This document shows positions 25,417 to 33,640 of a stretch of 64,000 nt of DNA, piece by piece. The stretch covers positions 186,001-250,000 of the forward strand of contig NZ_JAFBBD010000004.1 of assembly GCF_016906995.1 (NCBI RefSeq). Reading direction: 5' to 3'. Source of the stretch: Spongiibacter marinus (GTDB taxonomy: Bacteria; Pseudomonadota; Gammaproteobacteria; Pseudomonadales; Spongiibacteraceae). How positions within the stretch are numbered: position 1 is the first letter of the stretch; the number at the start of each line of letters is the position of its first letter. The notes beneath the pieces are model-generated. The model saw nothing but the letters and a program-made list of their open reading frames with translations, had not been told where the DNA came from and did no database searches. The position numbers and the translations under genes are program-made.

Positions 25417-25907
25417 TCGCCATCCAACCAGGTATTTCGCGGCGGCCGCAATTGACTACCAATATTTAGCGGCAGCGGCTGCGCCAGATTTTCGCGGACT
25501 TGCTTACGCAAAAAGCGCTGCAGCGATTCGGGCATGTCTGCTGAGCGCCGCGCTTGTAAGTCGATATGAATGTCCACTTGCTCAGATGTGGCGCTGCGGC
25601 ATTGCCGGCTGCAGTTATACAGCTCGTGGAAGAAATGCAGACGCTTATTATCGACCGCCAGCAGCCAACACCGCACCTCCAGCTGGTCGCCCAACCCGGC
25701 CTCACGCTCATAGCGCATATGGCTTTCCAGCACTGCTTTGCCACACCGGGCCCGGTCGACATACTCCTCATTAAAGCCTAGCCATTCACTGTGCGCGGCG
25801 TGCGCCTCGTAGATCACCAAACCAAAGTGCGTCGCATTCATATGGCCGTTTACATCGATCCACTCAGGCTTTACCGCTCCGCGATAACCAATATAGGGCT
25901 GATTCAT
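25413..25907 (-). CDS. Hotdog-fold acyl-CoA thioesterase
   Basis: A 164-residue 4HBT-type thioesterase that probably hydrolyses an acyl-CoA or acts in its transfer. The family pattern WIDVNGHMNATHFGLVIYEA is clear and includes the aspartate and histidine near residue 20. It is followed by ESHMRYEREAGLGDQLEV, the second conserved block. The ATG at 25907 with GGGAG five bases upstream is preferred over the GTG two codons further out. Its stop overlaps the parvulin start (ATGA), and it lies 51 bases downstream of the isomerase-like crotonase gene, so it belongs to the same leftward transcript. Confidence 0.87.
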   Translation of the reverse strand: MNQPYIGYRGAVKPEWIDVNGHMNATHFGLVIYEAHAAHSEWLGFNEEYVDRARCGKAVLESHMRYEREAGLGDQLEVRCWLLAVDNKRLHFFHELYNCSRQCRSATSEQVDIHIDLQARRSADMPESLQRFLRKQVRENLAQPLPLNIGSQLRPPRNTWLDGE

Positions 25908-25958
25908 TTTCACTCCCTGGGCTCAATCAAATATTGGCAACCCTCACCTCACAGAGAG

Positions 25959-26729
25959 TTATGCCTTGCGAAACTGGGAAAAATCCGGTGCGCGCTTTTC
26001 CATAATCGCTACGACAGCTTCAATATTTTCGGGCTTACCCGCCAGTTTCGCCATGCCTGCTTGTTCAGCATCAATAGCGGCATGAATCGCTGCACGGTGC
26101 ACTCGGCGCATCAGATCTTTCGTCTCACGCAACGAGCTGACCGGCCACTTCGCAATTTCTCTTGCCTTCTCCATAGCCCGCTCCAGTAGCTCGTCATCGC
26201 TGTAAGCCGCCGTGGCAATACCCAGCTCTACTGCGCGCTCAGCCCCCAGCCACTCAGAGGTATACATCAGTTCTGCGGCTTTACGGGCACCGATGACGGC
26301 CTGAAGCTGGTAGCTGCTGCCCCACTCAGGCACCAAGCCCAACGCGGTAAAAGGAAAACGCAAACGCAGGGATTCGCCCACATAGACAACATCGGTATGC
26401 AGCAGTAAGGTCGCGCCACCACCTATCGCCACGCCCTTGGCCGCGCTCACAATAGGCTTGTTAAAGTCGACCAGACGTCGCGCGCAGCGCTCGAAAGGGT
26501 GCTCCCCACCCGCCTCTGAAAAATCGTTTAGATCTACGCCGCTGGAAAAATCACTGCCCGCTCCGGTCACCACCACACAGGCGACCGCCGGATTTTCATC
26601 GGCGGCTTCCAGCGCTTCGCCAAAGGCTAGCCACTGCTCATTGCTAAAAGCATTTTTTTTCTCGGGTCGGTTCAACGTCAGCAGCAGCACACCGTGCTCG
26701 TCTAGTTTCTGAAGTACTGTATCGCTCAT
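25959..26729 (-). CDS. Enoyl-CoA hydratase/isomerase, isomerase-like
   Basis: A crotonase of 256 residues. The oxyanion-hole strand is SSGVDLNDF and the helix IGGGATLLLHTDVVYV follows. In the active-site loop it reads LGLVPEWGSSYQL, with a single glutamate where ECI2-type enoyl-CoA delta isomerases have SPEGCSSY; the other hydratase glutamate (usually in FGxPE) is Phe here. Shifting a double bond in a dienoyl- or enoyl-CoA is therefore more likely than hydration. It is 16 bases downstream of the nitroreductase gene and part of the leftward CoA-ester cluster. Confidence 0.87.
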   Translation of the reverse strand: MSDTVLQKLDEHGVLLLTLNRPEKKNAFSNEQWLAFGEALEAADENPAVACVVVTGAGSDFSSGVDLNDFSEAGGEHPFERCARRLVDFNKPIVSAAKGVAIGGGATLLLHTDVVYVGESLRLRFPFTALGLVPEWGSSYQLQAVIGARKAAELMYTSEWLGAERAVELGIATAAYSDDELLERAMEKAREIAKWPVSSLRETKDLMRRVHRAAIHAAIDAEQAGMAKLAGKPENIEAVVAIMEKRAPDFSQFRKA

Positions 26730-26745
26730 AGTTATCTCGCTCTAT

Positions 26746-27417
26746 TCAGGAAAAGAACCGCAGGCAATTGTCTGAGGTGTCGCGCTGGGTTCGGCAATTA
26801 TTCACTGCGGCATCGGTGTCTTCTTCGCCGAAGGAGATACCAAATAGCAGTTTATTTTCCGCACCTATTCCCAGTACCTCTCGCACTAGGTCGGCATTAA
26901 AGCTCAGTGCCGTCTGCGGACAACTGGCCAAGCCCTCTGCTGTCAGAGCCAGCATCAGGCTTTGGGCATACATGCCGCAATCGGCTGCTTCGCGTAAACC
27001 GAAGGGCTCGGGCAGGAAAATAAATGCCACGTGCGGCGCACCAAAAAACCGAAAGTTTTGCATGAATTGTTCATTGCGCCCGGCTTTATCCTCGCGGGCA
27101 ATCCCCATCGCGCTATATAGGTCAGTCGCTGCCTGGTATTGGCGCTCCTTGTACACCCCTTGGTATTGGCCATCGTAGGGAAAGTCCATGGTCCACTGCC
27201 CTGCGGTAAATGCTTCCGGAATCGCTGATCTGAGTACTTCCAATCGCTCACCACTGACCACCGCGCACAACCACGGTTGCGTGTTACAGTTCGACGGCGC
27301 TTGCTGCGCAGCGCGAAAAATCTTCTGTAAGCGCGCCTCGGCTATCGGCTCGGGGCGAAATGCGCGAACTGACCGCCTGCGCTCTAGCACGTCGTAAAAA
27401 GCGTGTGCGTGATTCAT
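26746..27417 (-). CDS. Nitroreductase-family flavoprotein
   Basis: A 223-residue FMN oxidoreductase. The FMN-phosphate region LERRRSVRAFRPEPI near the N-terminus, the APSNCNTQPW stretch and the MYAQSLMLALTAEGLASCPQ dimer/FMN segment are typical of the family. Such enzymes use NAD(P)H to reduce nitro groups, quinones or activated double bonds; the natural substrate here is not evident. It sits between the alpha-methylacyl-CoA racemase (12 bases) and isomerase genes (16 bases). A role in reducing or removing a conjugated double bond in a CoA intermediate is a reasonable guess. Confidence 0.9.
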   Translation of the reverse strand: MNHAHAFYDVLERRRSVRAFRPEPIAEARLQKIFRAAQQAPSNCNTQPWLCAVVSGERLEVLRSAIPEAFTAGQWTMDFPYDGQYQGVYKERQYQAATDLYSAMGIAREDKAGRNEQFMQNFRFFGAPHVAFIFLPEPFGLREAADCGMYAQSLMLALTAEGLASCPQTALSFNADLVREVLGIGAENKLLFGISFGEEDTDAAVNNCRTQRDTSDNCLRFFS

Positions 27418-27429
27418 TCTCTCTCCCTA

Positions 27430-28569
27430 TCAGTCTGTACTAACCGCATTCCCCGCAATTAGCGACTCGATCTTTTCTGTATCGAAACCCAGTTCCTGCA
27501 GTAGCTCCCGGCTTTGAGCGCCACTCACCGCTGGGCCACTTTGTATTTCACCGGGAGTGCGAGACAACCTCGGCGCGACGCCAGTTTGAACCACGCCATC
27601 GCGTTCAACAAGGTTCCCTCGCTGGGCGTTATGTGGGTGGTCGATTGCCTCATCTAACGGCACAATCGGTGCTACGCAGGCATCAGTGCCGTCGAAAATC
27701 GCGCACCACTGTGCCTGGGTCTTTTCCTTAACTCGCGCAGCGATCTGCTCACGCTGACGCGGCCAATCGGCTTTGTTCAACTGCACGCTGTAGTCTGTGC
27801 CACCAAAATCAATATCCAGTTTTTCCAGCAACAACGCATAAAACTGTGGCTCGATTGCGCCGAAGGAGATATAGCGCCCGTCTTTGCACTCATAGTTGCG
27901 GTAAAACGGCGCGCCGCCATCAAGCATGTTGTGCTCTCGCTCGGCATCCCAGAAGTCGATCGCTTTGAGGCCGTGCAGGGTGCTCATTAACGATGCCGCG
28001 CCGTCGCAAATTGCCGCATCGATAACCTGTCCTTTGCCTGACTGGCTTCGCTCATGCAACGCCGCCAGCATTCCCATCACCAGAAATAGCGAGCCGCCAC
28101 CCAGATCGCCCGCCACGTTCAGGGGCACCGGTGGTGGGCGGTCAGCATCGCCCATGCTTGCCAACATGCCACTTAAGGCGATGTAATTAATATCGTGACC
28201 GGCTGTCATTGCCAGCGGCCCGTTTTGCCCCCACCCCGTCATGCGACCGTATATCAACCTTTCATTTGACTGACAGCAAACCTCGGGGCCCAGGCCTAGC
28301 TTTTCCATCACACCGGGTCGGAAACCTTCGACAAGCATGTCGGCACTATCGATCAGCTGTCGGGCAAGCGCGAGTCCGTCTTCTGATTTCAGGTTTAAGG
28401 CTATCGAGCGCCGACCACGGGTGCTGACATCACCCGGCTGGCCCAGTGCGCCGCTGCGATCAATTCGGATCACCTCAGCGCCCAGGTCGGATAACAACAT
28501 ACAGGCGTAAGGCCCGGGGCCAATGCCGGCCATCTCGATAACTCTCACGCCGTTTAGTGGCCCAGACAT
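27430..28569 (-). CDS. Alpha-methylacyl-CoA racemase
   Basis: A class III CoA-transferase-fold protein of 379 residues with the racemase signature. It epimerises the alpha-methyl centre of branched acyl-CoAs so that S-specific dehydrogenases can act. The catalytic pair seen in the M. tuberculosis racemase is kept: H125 and D126 in AGHDINYIALSG, and D155 in VAGDLGGGS. The N-terminus VRVIEMAGIGPGPYACMLLS also matches. This enzyme is needed for sterol side chains and pristanic-type acids, which supports the proposed cluster function. An 87-base gap with a GC-rich hairpin separates it from the EchA19-like gene upstream. Confidence 0.92.
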   Translation of the reverse strand: MSGPLNGVRVIEMAGIGPGPYACMLLSDLGAEVIRIDRSGALGQPGDVSTRGRRSIALNLKSEDGLALARQLIDSADMLVEGFRPGVMEKLGLGPEVCCQSNERLIYGRMTGWGQNGPLAMTAGHDINYIALSGMLASMGDADRPPPVPLNVAGDLGGGSLFLVMGMLAALHERSQSGKGQVIDAAICDGAASLMSTLHGLKAIDFWDAEREHNMLDGGAPFYRNYECKDGRYISFGAIEPQFYALLLEKLDIDFGGTDYSVQLNKADWPRQREQIAARVKEKTQAQWCAIFDGTDACVAPIVPLDEAIDHPHNAQRGNLVERDGVVQTGVAPRLSRTPGEIQSGPAVSGAQSRELLQELGFDTEKIESLIAGNAVSTD

Positions 28570-28623
28570 AGCCTCATCCTTCTTAGTGGGGGAATTATTG
28601 GTATTGAGAAGGGGGTCGCGGGT

Positions 28624-28648
28624 AGCGGCGGAAGCATCGTCCGCCGCT
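28624..28648. repeat. GC-rich hairpin between crotonase and racemase genes
   Basis: AGCGGCGGA (28624-28632) and TCCGCCGCT (28640-28648) pair perfectly with a 7-base loop, between the crotonase stop at 28657 and the racemase start at 28569. No T run follows on the transcribed strand. It may be an mRNA processing or stability element between genes of one transcript. Confidence 0.4.
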
Positions 28649-28656
28649 GCGACGGT

Positions 28657-29478
28657 CTATTCGCCGATGAATTCGGCGGGACGTTTTTCTTTGAAGGCGC
28701 GCATGCCCTCTTTGGCATCCTTGGAGGCAAACACCGGGCCTGCCAGCTCATCGGACTTCAGCATCGCCTCGTCTTCTGCCAGGTGCTCCGTGTGCTCACG
28801 CAATGAACGCGTCACCGCTTTCACCGCCAGCGGACCATTTGCACAGATTTTTTCGGCTATTTTCTTCGCTTCGTTCAAGGTTTCACCCTTGGGCACAATG
28901 CGGTTAATCAAGCCAAATTCCAGCGCCTGCTGTGCACTAACGTGCTCACCAAGCAGCAGAATTTCAGCGGCAATGCAGTAGGGAATTTGTTTGCGCAGAC
29001 GCACAGTTGAGCCGGACATCGGATATAGGCCACGCGCCACTTCCGTCACACCGAAGATGGCATCCTCAGCCGCAACGCGAATATCAGTACCCTGAAGAAT
29101 TTCCGTTCCACCCGCCAGCGCATAACCTTCCACAGCAAGGATCAATGGCTTGCAGGGGCGGTTGTCACGCAGCAGTGCCTGCCAATGGATATTGGGCACT
29201 GTGGCCATCAATTCCATAAACTCTTCCGTGCTGCGCTGTTGGCCATCCGCTCCGGCCTTAAGATCCATTCCCGCACAAAAGGTATCGCCGTTGGCGGTAA
29301 GAATAGCGCAGCGAAGATCGTCGTCTTCATCCAGCAAGCGCCACGCTTTATAGAGCCCCAACAGCATTTCAGGGCTGAACGCATTTTTTGCTTCCGGGCG
29401 GTTCAGGGTAACAATCAGTACGTGGCCGTCTTTTTCAACGATGCAGTTTTCGGTACTGATAGGCAGTTCGGTAGGCAT
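28657..29478 (-). CDS. Enoyl-CoA hydratase, EchA19-like
   Basis: A crotonase of 273 residues. Key segments are FCAGMDLKAGADG (oxyanion hole), AVEGYALAGGTEILQGTD and GLYPMSGSTVRLRKQIPY. By recall these are close to M. tuberculosis EchA19 (Rv3516), an enoyl-CoA hydratase of cholesterol side-chain degradation. The likely reaction is hydration of the C22 unsaturated steroid-CoA or a similar branched enoyl-CoA. The ATG at 29478 has GGAG six bases upstream; an outer in-frame start adds six residues. It follows the FadD19-like gene on the same strand with an 86- to 104-base gap containing a hairpin. Confidence 0.9.
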   Translation of the reverse strand: MPTELPISTENCIVEKDGHVLIVTLNRPEAKNAFSPEMLLGLYKAWRLLDEDDDLRCAILTANGDTFCAGMDLKAGADGQQRSTEEFMELMATVPNIHWQALLRDNRPCKPLILAVEGYALAGGTEILQGTDIRVAAEDAIFGVTEVARGLYPMSGSTVRLRKQIPYCIAAEILLLGEHVSAQQALEFGLINRIVPKGETLNEAKKIAEKICANGPLAVKAVTRSLREHTEHLAEDEAMLKSDELAGPVFASKDAKEGMRAFKEKRPAEFIGE

Positions 29479-29551
29479 GATTGGCTCCATTAGCAATTCA
29501 TTGTTATGAGAATAAGTGAAAAGCAGCGGCCATGAATGCGGGCAGAGTGTG

Positions 29552-29574
29552 CCGGAGTAGCATCGCTACCCCGG
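29552..29574. repeat. Hairpin between acyl-CoA synthetase and crotonase genes
   Basis: CCGGAGTAGC (29552-29561) pairs with GCTACCCCGG (29565-29574), nine of ten bases, around a 3-base loop. It lies between the fadD-like stop at 29583 and the downstream crotonase start at 29478. No T run follows. It is similar in place to the hairpins at 28624-28648 and 31368-31406. Confidence 0.4.
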
Positions 29575-29582
29575 CCCAGGGA

Positions 29583-31214
29583 TCAGGAAACCTGCCCCTC
29601 ACCACTCAGCGCAAAGGCTTTTGCTGTTTTATAGTCGGGCTTGCCGCTGGGGGCGCGAGGAATTTCTGCAATGATATGCACCTCGCGTGGCACCTTGTAA
29701 CCCGCCACATGTTTGCGGCAATGCTCTTGAACATTCTTAAGGTCGAGGTCGACACCCTCGCGCGCCTGAATAACCGCACTCACGCGGCTACCCCAACGCT
29801 CGTCGGGAACGCCAATGACCAGTGCATCGAAGACACCGTCGTGGGCCTTAAGCGCGTCTTCAACCTCTTCGGGGAAAATTTTCTCACCACCGCTGTTAAT
29901 ACAGTTTGAGCCGCGACCGAAGACAGTAATTGACCCATCTTCTTCCAGCTTGGCGGCATCCCCCGTCAACAACCAGGTTTTACCGTCCACCTCAACGAAG
30001 GTCTTGGCGGTTTTTTCAGGGTCATTGTAGTAGCCCATTGGGATGTAACCCGCGCGAGCAAAGATACCGGTTTCGCCGAGTTCAGCGTGACGACGCGGCT
30101 GGTCTGGCTCGTCGATAATCACGTCCATGTAGTCGGTACGACTAACGTTGCCAAGTCCCGATGCCGTTTTCTTGCTGCCGTTATCCATGCCCATTTGGCC
30201 GCCTTCCGACGAACCAAACGCGTTGGTAACAAAGACATTAGGGAAATGCTTCTTGAAGGCCTCTTGCTTGGCTTCAGAGAAGATCGCACCGCCTGAACCA
30301 ACGTTAAATACTGCCGACAAATCCCAGCGACCGGGGTTCGCATCGAGTGCATCCAACAGGGGAATGGCCATGGCATCGCCAACGATCTGCACAGCATTCA
30401 CTTTTTCGTCCGCAACGATCTGCCATACCTCGGCACCGTCGAAGGAGCGATTGTGATTAAGCACCAGCTTGTTGCCCGCAAGCAGCTGGATACAGGCATA
30501 CCACCACGATGCGCCATGCATCAACGGCGCCAGTGCGATACCGGTCAGCGGGTGCTCGCCAACGCGCTCGGTAATATCTTCGGGCTTCTCACAGGGGCCG
30601 AGTGGCGAAAAGTGACCGCCGCCGCCCATCGCCGCAAAAAATACATTTTTATGCGGCCACATAACGCCCTTAGGCATGCCCGTAGTACCACCGGTGTAGA
30701 GAACAAAGTAGTCGTCATCGGCACGCTCAGCGAAATCGCGCTTGGCGCTCTGCCCTTCACAGGCCTGCGCGTAGTCGATAGAACCAATGCTGGCGATGTC
30801 TGCATCGCTACCGTCATCCACCGACACAAATACTTTCAGTTTCTTCGCCGCCGAACGAACTTCGGCAATATGCGGGGCGAACTCGCGGTGATGCACACAG
30901 GCAACCATGTCTGCATTATCAAAGATGTAAAGCAGCTCATCTTTCACATAGCGGTAGTTAACATTGATAGGCACCGCGCGAATTTTGAAGCAAGCCAGCA
31001 TCGCTTCCAGATATTCGTTGCAGTTGTACATGTACAAACCAACGTGGTCGCCGGCCTTCACACCCTGACTGCTCAGGTAGTGGGCCATACGGTTGGCGCC
31101 AGCATCAAGCTCGGCGTAGGTCGCACGGCTACTGCCACATACCAGCGCTTCACGGCTGGGTACTTTATCGGCAACGGCTTCAAACAAATCCGCAAGGTTA
31201 AAATGCATGCTCAT
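29583..31214 (-). CDS. Steroid-type acyl-CoA synthetase, FadD19/FadD17-like
   Basis: An ATP-dependent acyl-CoA ligase of 543 residues that activates a carboxylic acid side chain to its CoA ester. The P-loop is YTGGTTGMPKG (173-183), the adenylation motif is in FGSSEGGQMGM, the hinge region is near GRGSNCINSGGEKIFPEEVE, and the C-terminal catalytic lysine is in APSGKPDY. The segments VMWPHKN, GDAMAIPLLDAL and NSGGEKIFPEEVEDALK resemble, from memory, M. tuberculosis FadD19, the C24-C26 sterol-CoA ligase. A 203-base gap with hairpins and a palindrome precedes it, so it may have its own promoter. Confidence 0.93.
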   Translation of the reverse strand: MSMHFNLADLFEAVADKVPSREALVCGSSRATYAELDAGANRMAHYLSSQGVKAGDHVGLYMYNCNEYLEAMLACFKIRAVPINVNYRYVKDELLYIFDNADMVACVHHREFAPHIAEVRSAAKKLKVFVSVDDGSDADIASIGSIDYAQACEGQSAKRDFAERADDDYFVLYTGGTTGMPKGVMWPHKNVFFAAMGGGGHFSPLGPCEKPEDITERVGEHPLTGIALAPLMHGASWWYACIQLLAGNKLVLNHNRSFDGAEVWQIVADEKVNAVQIVGDAMAIPLLDALDANPGRWDLSAVFNVGSGGAIFSEAKQEAFKKHFPNVFVTNAFGSSEGGQMGMDNGSKKTASGLGNVSRTDYMDVIIDEPDQPRRHAELGETGIFARAGYIPMGYYNDPEKTAKTFVEVDGKTWLLTGDAAKLEEDGSITVFGRGSNCINSGGEKIFPEEVEDALKAHDGVFDALVIGVPDERWGSRVSAVIQAREGVDLDLKNVQEHCRKHVAGYKVPREVHIIAEIPRAPSGKPDYKTAKAFALSGEGQVS

Positions 31215-31235
31215 AGTGGGTCCCTGTTAGATCAA

Positions 31236-31254
31236 CGCCGCCTCGACGGCGGCG
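31236..31254. repeat. Hairpin in the fadD-like 5' leader
   Basis: CGCCGCC (31236-31242) pairs with GGCGGCG (31248-31254) around TCGAC, about 22 bases upstream of the acyl-CoA synthetase ATG at 31214. A stem this close to the start could affect translation of the synthetase mRNA. Confidence 0.4.
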
Positions 31255-31276
31255 CCAATTTGTTTAATTGTTATCT

Positions 31277-31292
31277 CTGCGATGACTCGCAG
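31277..31292. promoter_or_regulatory. Candidate operator upstream of fadD-like gene
   Basis: CTGCGA and TCGCAG form a perfect 6+6 inverted repeat around TGAC, 63 bases before the synthetase start. It could be a repressor site controlling a promoter in the ltp3-fadD gap. Based on symmetry and position only. Confidence 0.3.
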
Positions 31293-31367
31293 TAATGTAT
31301 CGCAACCGTATTGCCGGGCAGGCCAGAACGGCGTATAGCCCAACACAGTAACAAGGCCATTCTCACC

Positions 31368-31406
31368 CAGCCATCCTCCCAAGGGACGAGTTAAGGGGGA
31401 TGGCTG
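31368..31406. terminator. Strong hairpin after the ltp3-like gene
   Basis: CAGCCATCC (31368-31376) pairs with GGATGGCTG (31398-31406) over nine bases, extended inward by CCC/GGG, starting 12 bases past the ltp3-like stop at 31418. The loop is long and no T run follows. It may mark the 3' end of the DUF35-ltp4-ltp3 message or be a partial terminator before the fadD-like gene. Confidence 0.45.
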
Positions 31407-31417
31407 ATGACCATTTG

Positions 31418-32581
31418 TTAATGCTTTTCGCTGCTCACTACCCACATTGAGTAGAACTGGGCACCACCGCCATAGGCGTGACCCAATGCCGTCTTGGCAC
31501 CGTCCACTTGATGGTCTCCCGCTTCACCGCGCACCTGCTGCGCAGCTTCGGCAAAGCGAATCATGCCCGAGGCACCAATCGGGTTCGACGACAGTACGCC
31601 ACCAGAGCAGTTCCAGGGAATATCGCCACCTTCCAGCAAGGAGGTTGCGCCGCTCATGGTGAGCTCCCAACCCTTACCGTCTTCGGCAAAACCGAGGTTT
31701 TCCAGCCACATGGGCTCATACCAAGAAAATGGCACGTAGACTTCGGCGCAATCGAGGTCCTTGCGAGGATTGTCGATACCCGCTTGCTTGTACACATCCT
31801 TCGCACAATCGCGGCCCGCTTGCGGATTAACCTGCTCACGACCGGCGTACATAGTCGGCTCAGAGCGCATTGCCGCACCGCGAATCCACGCCGGTTTGCC
31901 CGGTGATTGCTCGGCAAGATCTTCGTTGGCAATCACCATCGCGCAGGCACCATCAGACGACGGACAGGCCTCAAGGAAGCGCAGTGGCTCCCACAGCATT
32001 GGGCTGTCTTCGACCTCTTTCATAGTAATTTCTGGCAGCTGTAGATGCGCCAGCGGGTTTTTGGCACCGTGCAGGCGGTCTTTAACGGCAACTTTAATAC
32101 CCGCGTCATAAGGGGCATTAGAGCGGCGCATGTACTCGCGAATAATCGGCGCAAAATAACCGCCAGCACCCGCATTCAAGTGTGGAGAAAATGGCTGAGG
32201 GTTGGACAATGCCCACATGGCGTTGGACTCGGATTGCTTCTCAAACGACACCGTGAGAATGCGTTTGAACACGCCGCTCTGCACGTAGGATGCCGCCACG
32301 ATAGCCGTGGAGCCCCCAACGGAGCCGGCGGTGTGCACGCGCAGCATTGGCTTGCCGTTACAACCCAGTGCATCGGTGAGGTACAGCTCGGGCATGATAA
32401 CGCCCTCGAACATGTCCGGCGCCTTGCCGAGGATGACGGCATCGATGTCATCCCAGGTTAGCTGGGCATCATTGAGCGCATTCTGCGCCGCTTCGCGAAC
32501 CAAGCCCGCGATCGATACGTCGCCGCGCTTTGTTTTGTATTTGGTCTGACCGACGCCGACCACAGCAGCTAATTGAGCCAT
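31418..32581 (-). CDS. Thiolase-fold protein, Ltp3-like, without nucleophilic Cys
   Basis: A lipid-transfer-protein-type thiolase of 387 residues. The N-terminus LAAVVGVGQTKYKTKRGDVS and the segments FEGVIMPELYLTDALG and CPSSDGACAMVIA resemble, from memory, M. tuberculosis Ltp3 (Rv3523). Where SCP-x thiolases carry the nucleophilic cysteine (NNNCATGSTA), this protein has Ser at position 87 (HTAGSVGGSTA). Classic thiolysis by this subunit is therefore unlikely; a retro-aldol or partner-dependent reaction on a steroid-type CoA is more probable. The ATG at 32581 shares its A with the TAA stop of the upstream ltp4-like gene (TAATG), and GGAGG lies just before, so the pair is translationally coupled. 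Confidence 0.87.
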   Translation of the reverse strand: MAQLAAVVGVGQTKYKTKRGDVSIAGLVREAAQNALNDAQLTWDDIDAVILGKAPDMFEGVIMPELYLTDALGCNGKPMLRVHTAGSVGGSTAIVAASYVQSGVFKRILTVSFEKQSESNAMWALSNPQPFSPHLNAGAGGYFAPIIREYMRRSNAPYDAGIKVAVKDRLHGAKNPLAHLQLPEITMKEVEDSPMLWEPLRFLEACPSSDGACAMVIANEDLAEQSPGKPAWIRGAAMRSEPTMYAGREQVNPQAGRDCAKDVYKQAGIDNPRKDLDCAEVYVPFSWYEPMWLENLGFAEDGKGWELTMSGATSLLEGGDIPWNCSGGVLSSNPIGASGMIRFAEAAQQVRGEAGDHQVDGAKTALGHAYGGGAQFYSMWVVSSEKH

Positions 32582-33639
32582 TATTGGGCCTCCAGTACAG
32601 TTACCAGGTTTTGTTGCAGACACGGCCCCGACGTTGCGTGTGCCACGCCGCGCTTGCCTTCACCGTTGATTAATCGCATGGCCACTTCACCGATGCGCGA
32701 CAGGCCAGAGGCCATCATCACATTGCCTGCCAACACGCCGCCCGACGGGTTTACCTTGGTGTCATCGGATAAATTCAGCGCCCGGCGCAGGATGATTTCC
32801 TGGTGGCTGAACGGCGCATACAACTCGGCAATATCCACCGGCCCTTGCGCGACGCCAGCCGCCTCAGCCGCTTGTTTGGTAGAGATTGATTGCGTTAGAT
32901 CGCGCGAGCCGATGTGGTGGGTCTCGATGCGGTGATCAATCCCCTTAATCACGGCATAGGGCTTACCCCATTCTTTAGCCTTCTCGACGGTGCATATAAT
33001 CATTGCACAAGCGCCATCAGAGATTGGGCAGCAATCGTGGCGACGCAGTGGCGATTCATACTCAGGCTCGGCGAGCAGCTCATCAACACTGACATCACCC
33101 TTCAACTGAGCGTGGGGGTTGTTGGCGGCGTTTTTGCGTGAGCGCGCAACGACCTCAGCCATCTCGGCTTCAGTAATCAAACCCTGCTCCAGCATCACCC
33201 GCGCCTGCATGGCAGCAAAGGCAATGGTGTCCACCCAGAGTGGCGCCAAGTAGTAGGGGTCGAGCTGTTGAGAGAGTACGATCGGCAATTCGCCTGGCGA
33301 CGACTTACCAAAGCCGTAAATCAGTGCCGACTCGGCCTGGCCCATTTGAATTTTTAGCCAAGACTCATAGAGCGCCCAGGCGGCGTCCATCTCAACGTGT
33401 GACTCTTTAATGGGTGGCACGGCACCCAGCGCGTCAACACCCGCCACAAATGCGAAGGCTGCGCCCTGCTGGTAGTCGCAACTACCAGAGCAGGTGAAGT
33501 CAACATCCTGAGCACTGTTAATACCCGTCTGCTTGTAGACTTCCTGCAAGACCGGCATGATCAGCTCAACTTCGTTGCGAGCGCCAGCATCGCGCACACA
33601 ATCAGACTGGGCAAAGGCTACAATAGCTACATCGCGCAT
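32581..33639 (-). CDS. Thiolase-fold protein, Ltp4-like, without N-terminal Cys
   Basis: A second lipid-transfer-type thiolase homologue of 352 residues. Aligned to SCP-x thiolase through FGKS/GFEK, the nucleophile position falls in VEMDAAWAL, with no cysteine. C-terminal features remain: CCPISDGACAMII, PSGGVLAGNVMMASG, and GPCLQQNLV with a cysteine near residue 340. It resembles M. tuberculosis Ltp4 (Rv3522) by recall. It is 1 base from the DUF35 gene stop and overlaps the ltp3-like start by 1 base, which predicts a stoichiometric complex of the three proteins acting on a CoA ester. Confidence 0.86.
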   Translation of the reverse strand: MRDVAIVAFAQSDCVRDAGARNEVELIMPVLQEVYKQTGINSAQDVDFTCSGSCDYQQGAAFAFVAGVDALGAVPPIKESHVEMDAAWALYESWLKIQMGQAESALIYGFGKSSPGELPIVLSQQLDPYYLAPLWVDTIAFAAMQARVMLEQGLITEAEMAEVVARSRKNAANNPHAQLKGDVSVDELLAEPEYESPLRRHDCCPISDGACAMIICTVEKAKEWGKPYAVIKGIDHRIETHHIGSRDLTQSISTKQAAEAAGVAQGPVDIAELYAPFSHQEIILRRALNLSDDTKVNPSGGVLAGNVMMASGLSRIGEVAMRLINGEGKRGVAHATSGPCLQQNLVTVLEAQ

Positions 33640-33640
33640 C

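Noticed and set aside
30453-31295. A 280-codon open frame on the plus strand opposite the acyl-CoA synthetase gene
   Set aside because: It is the complement of a clearly recognised gene, its product has no family features, and it has no ribosome-binding site. GC-rich coding DNA often leaves long frames on the other strand.
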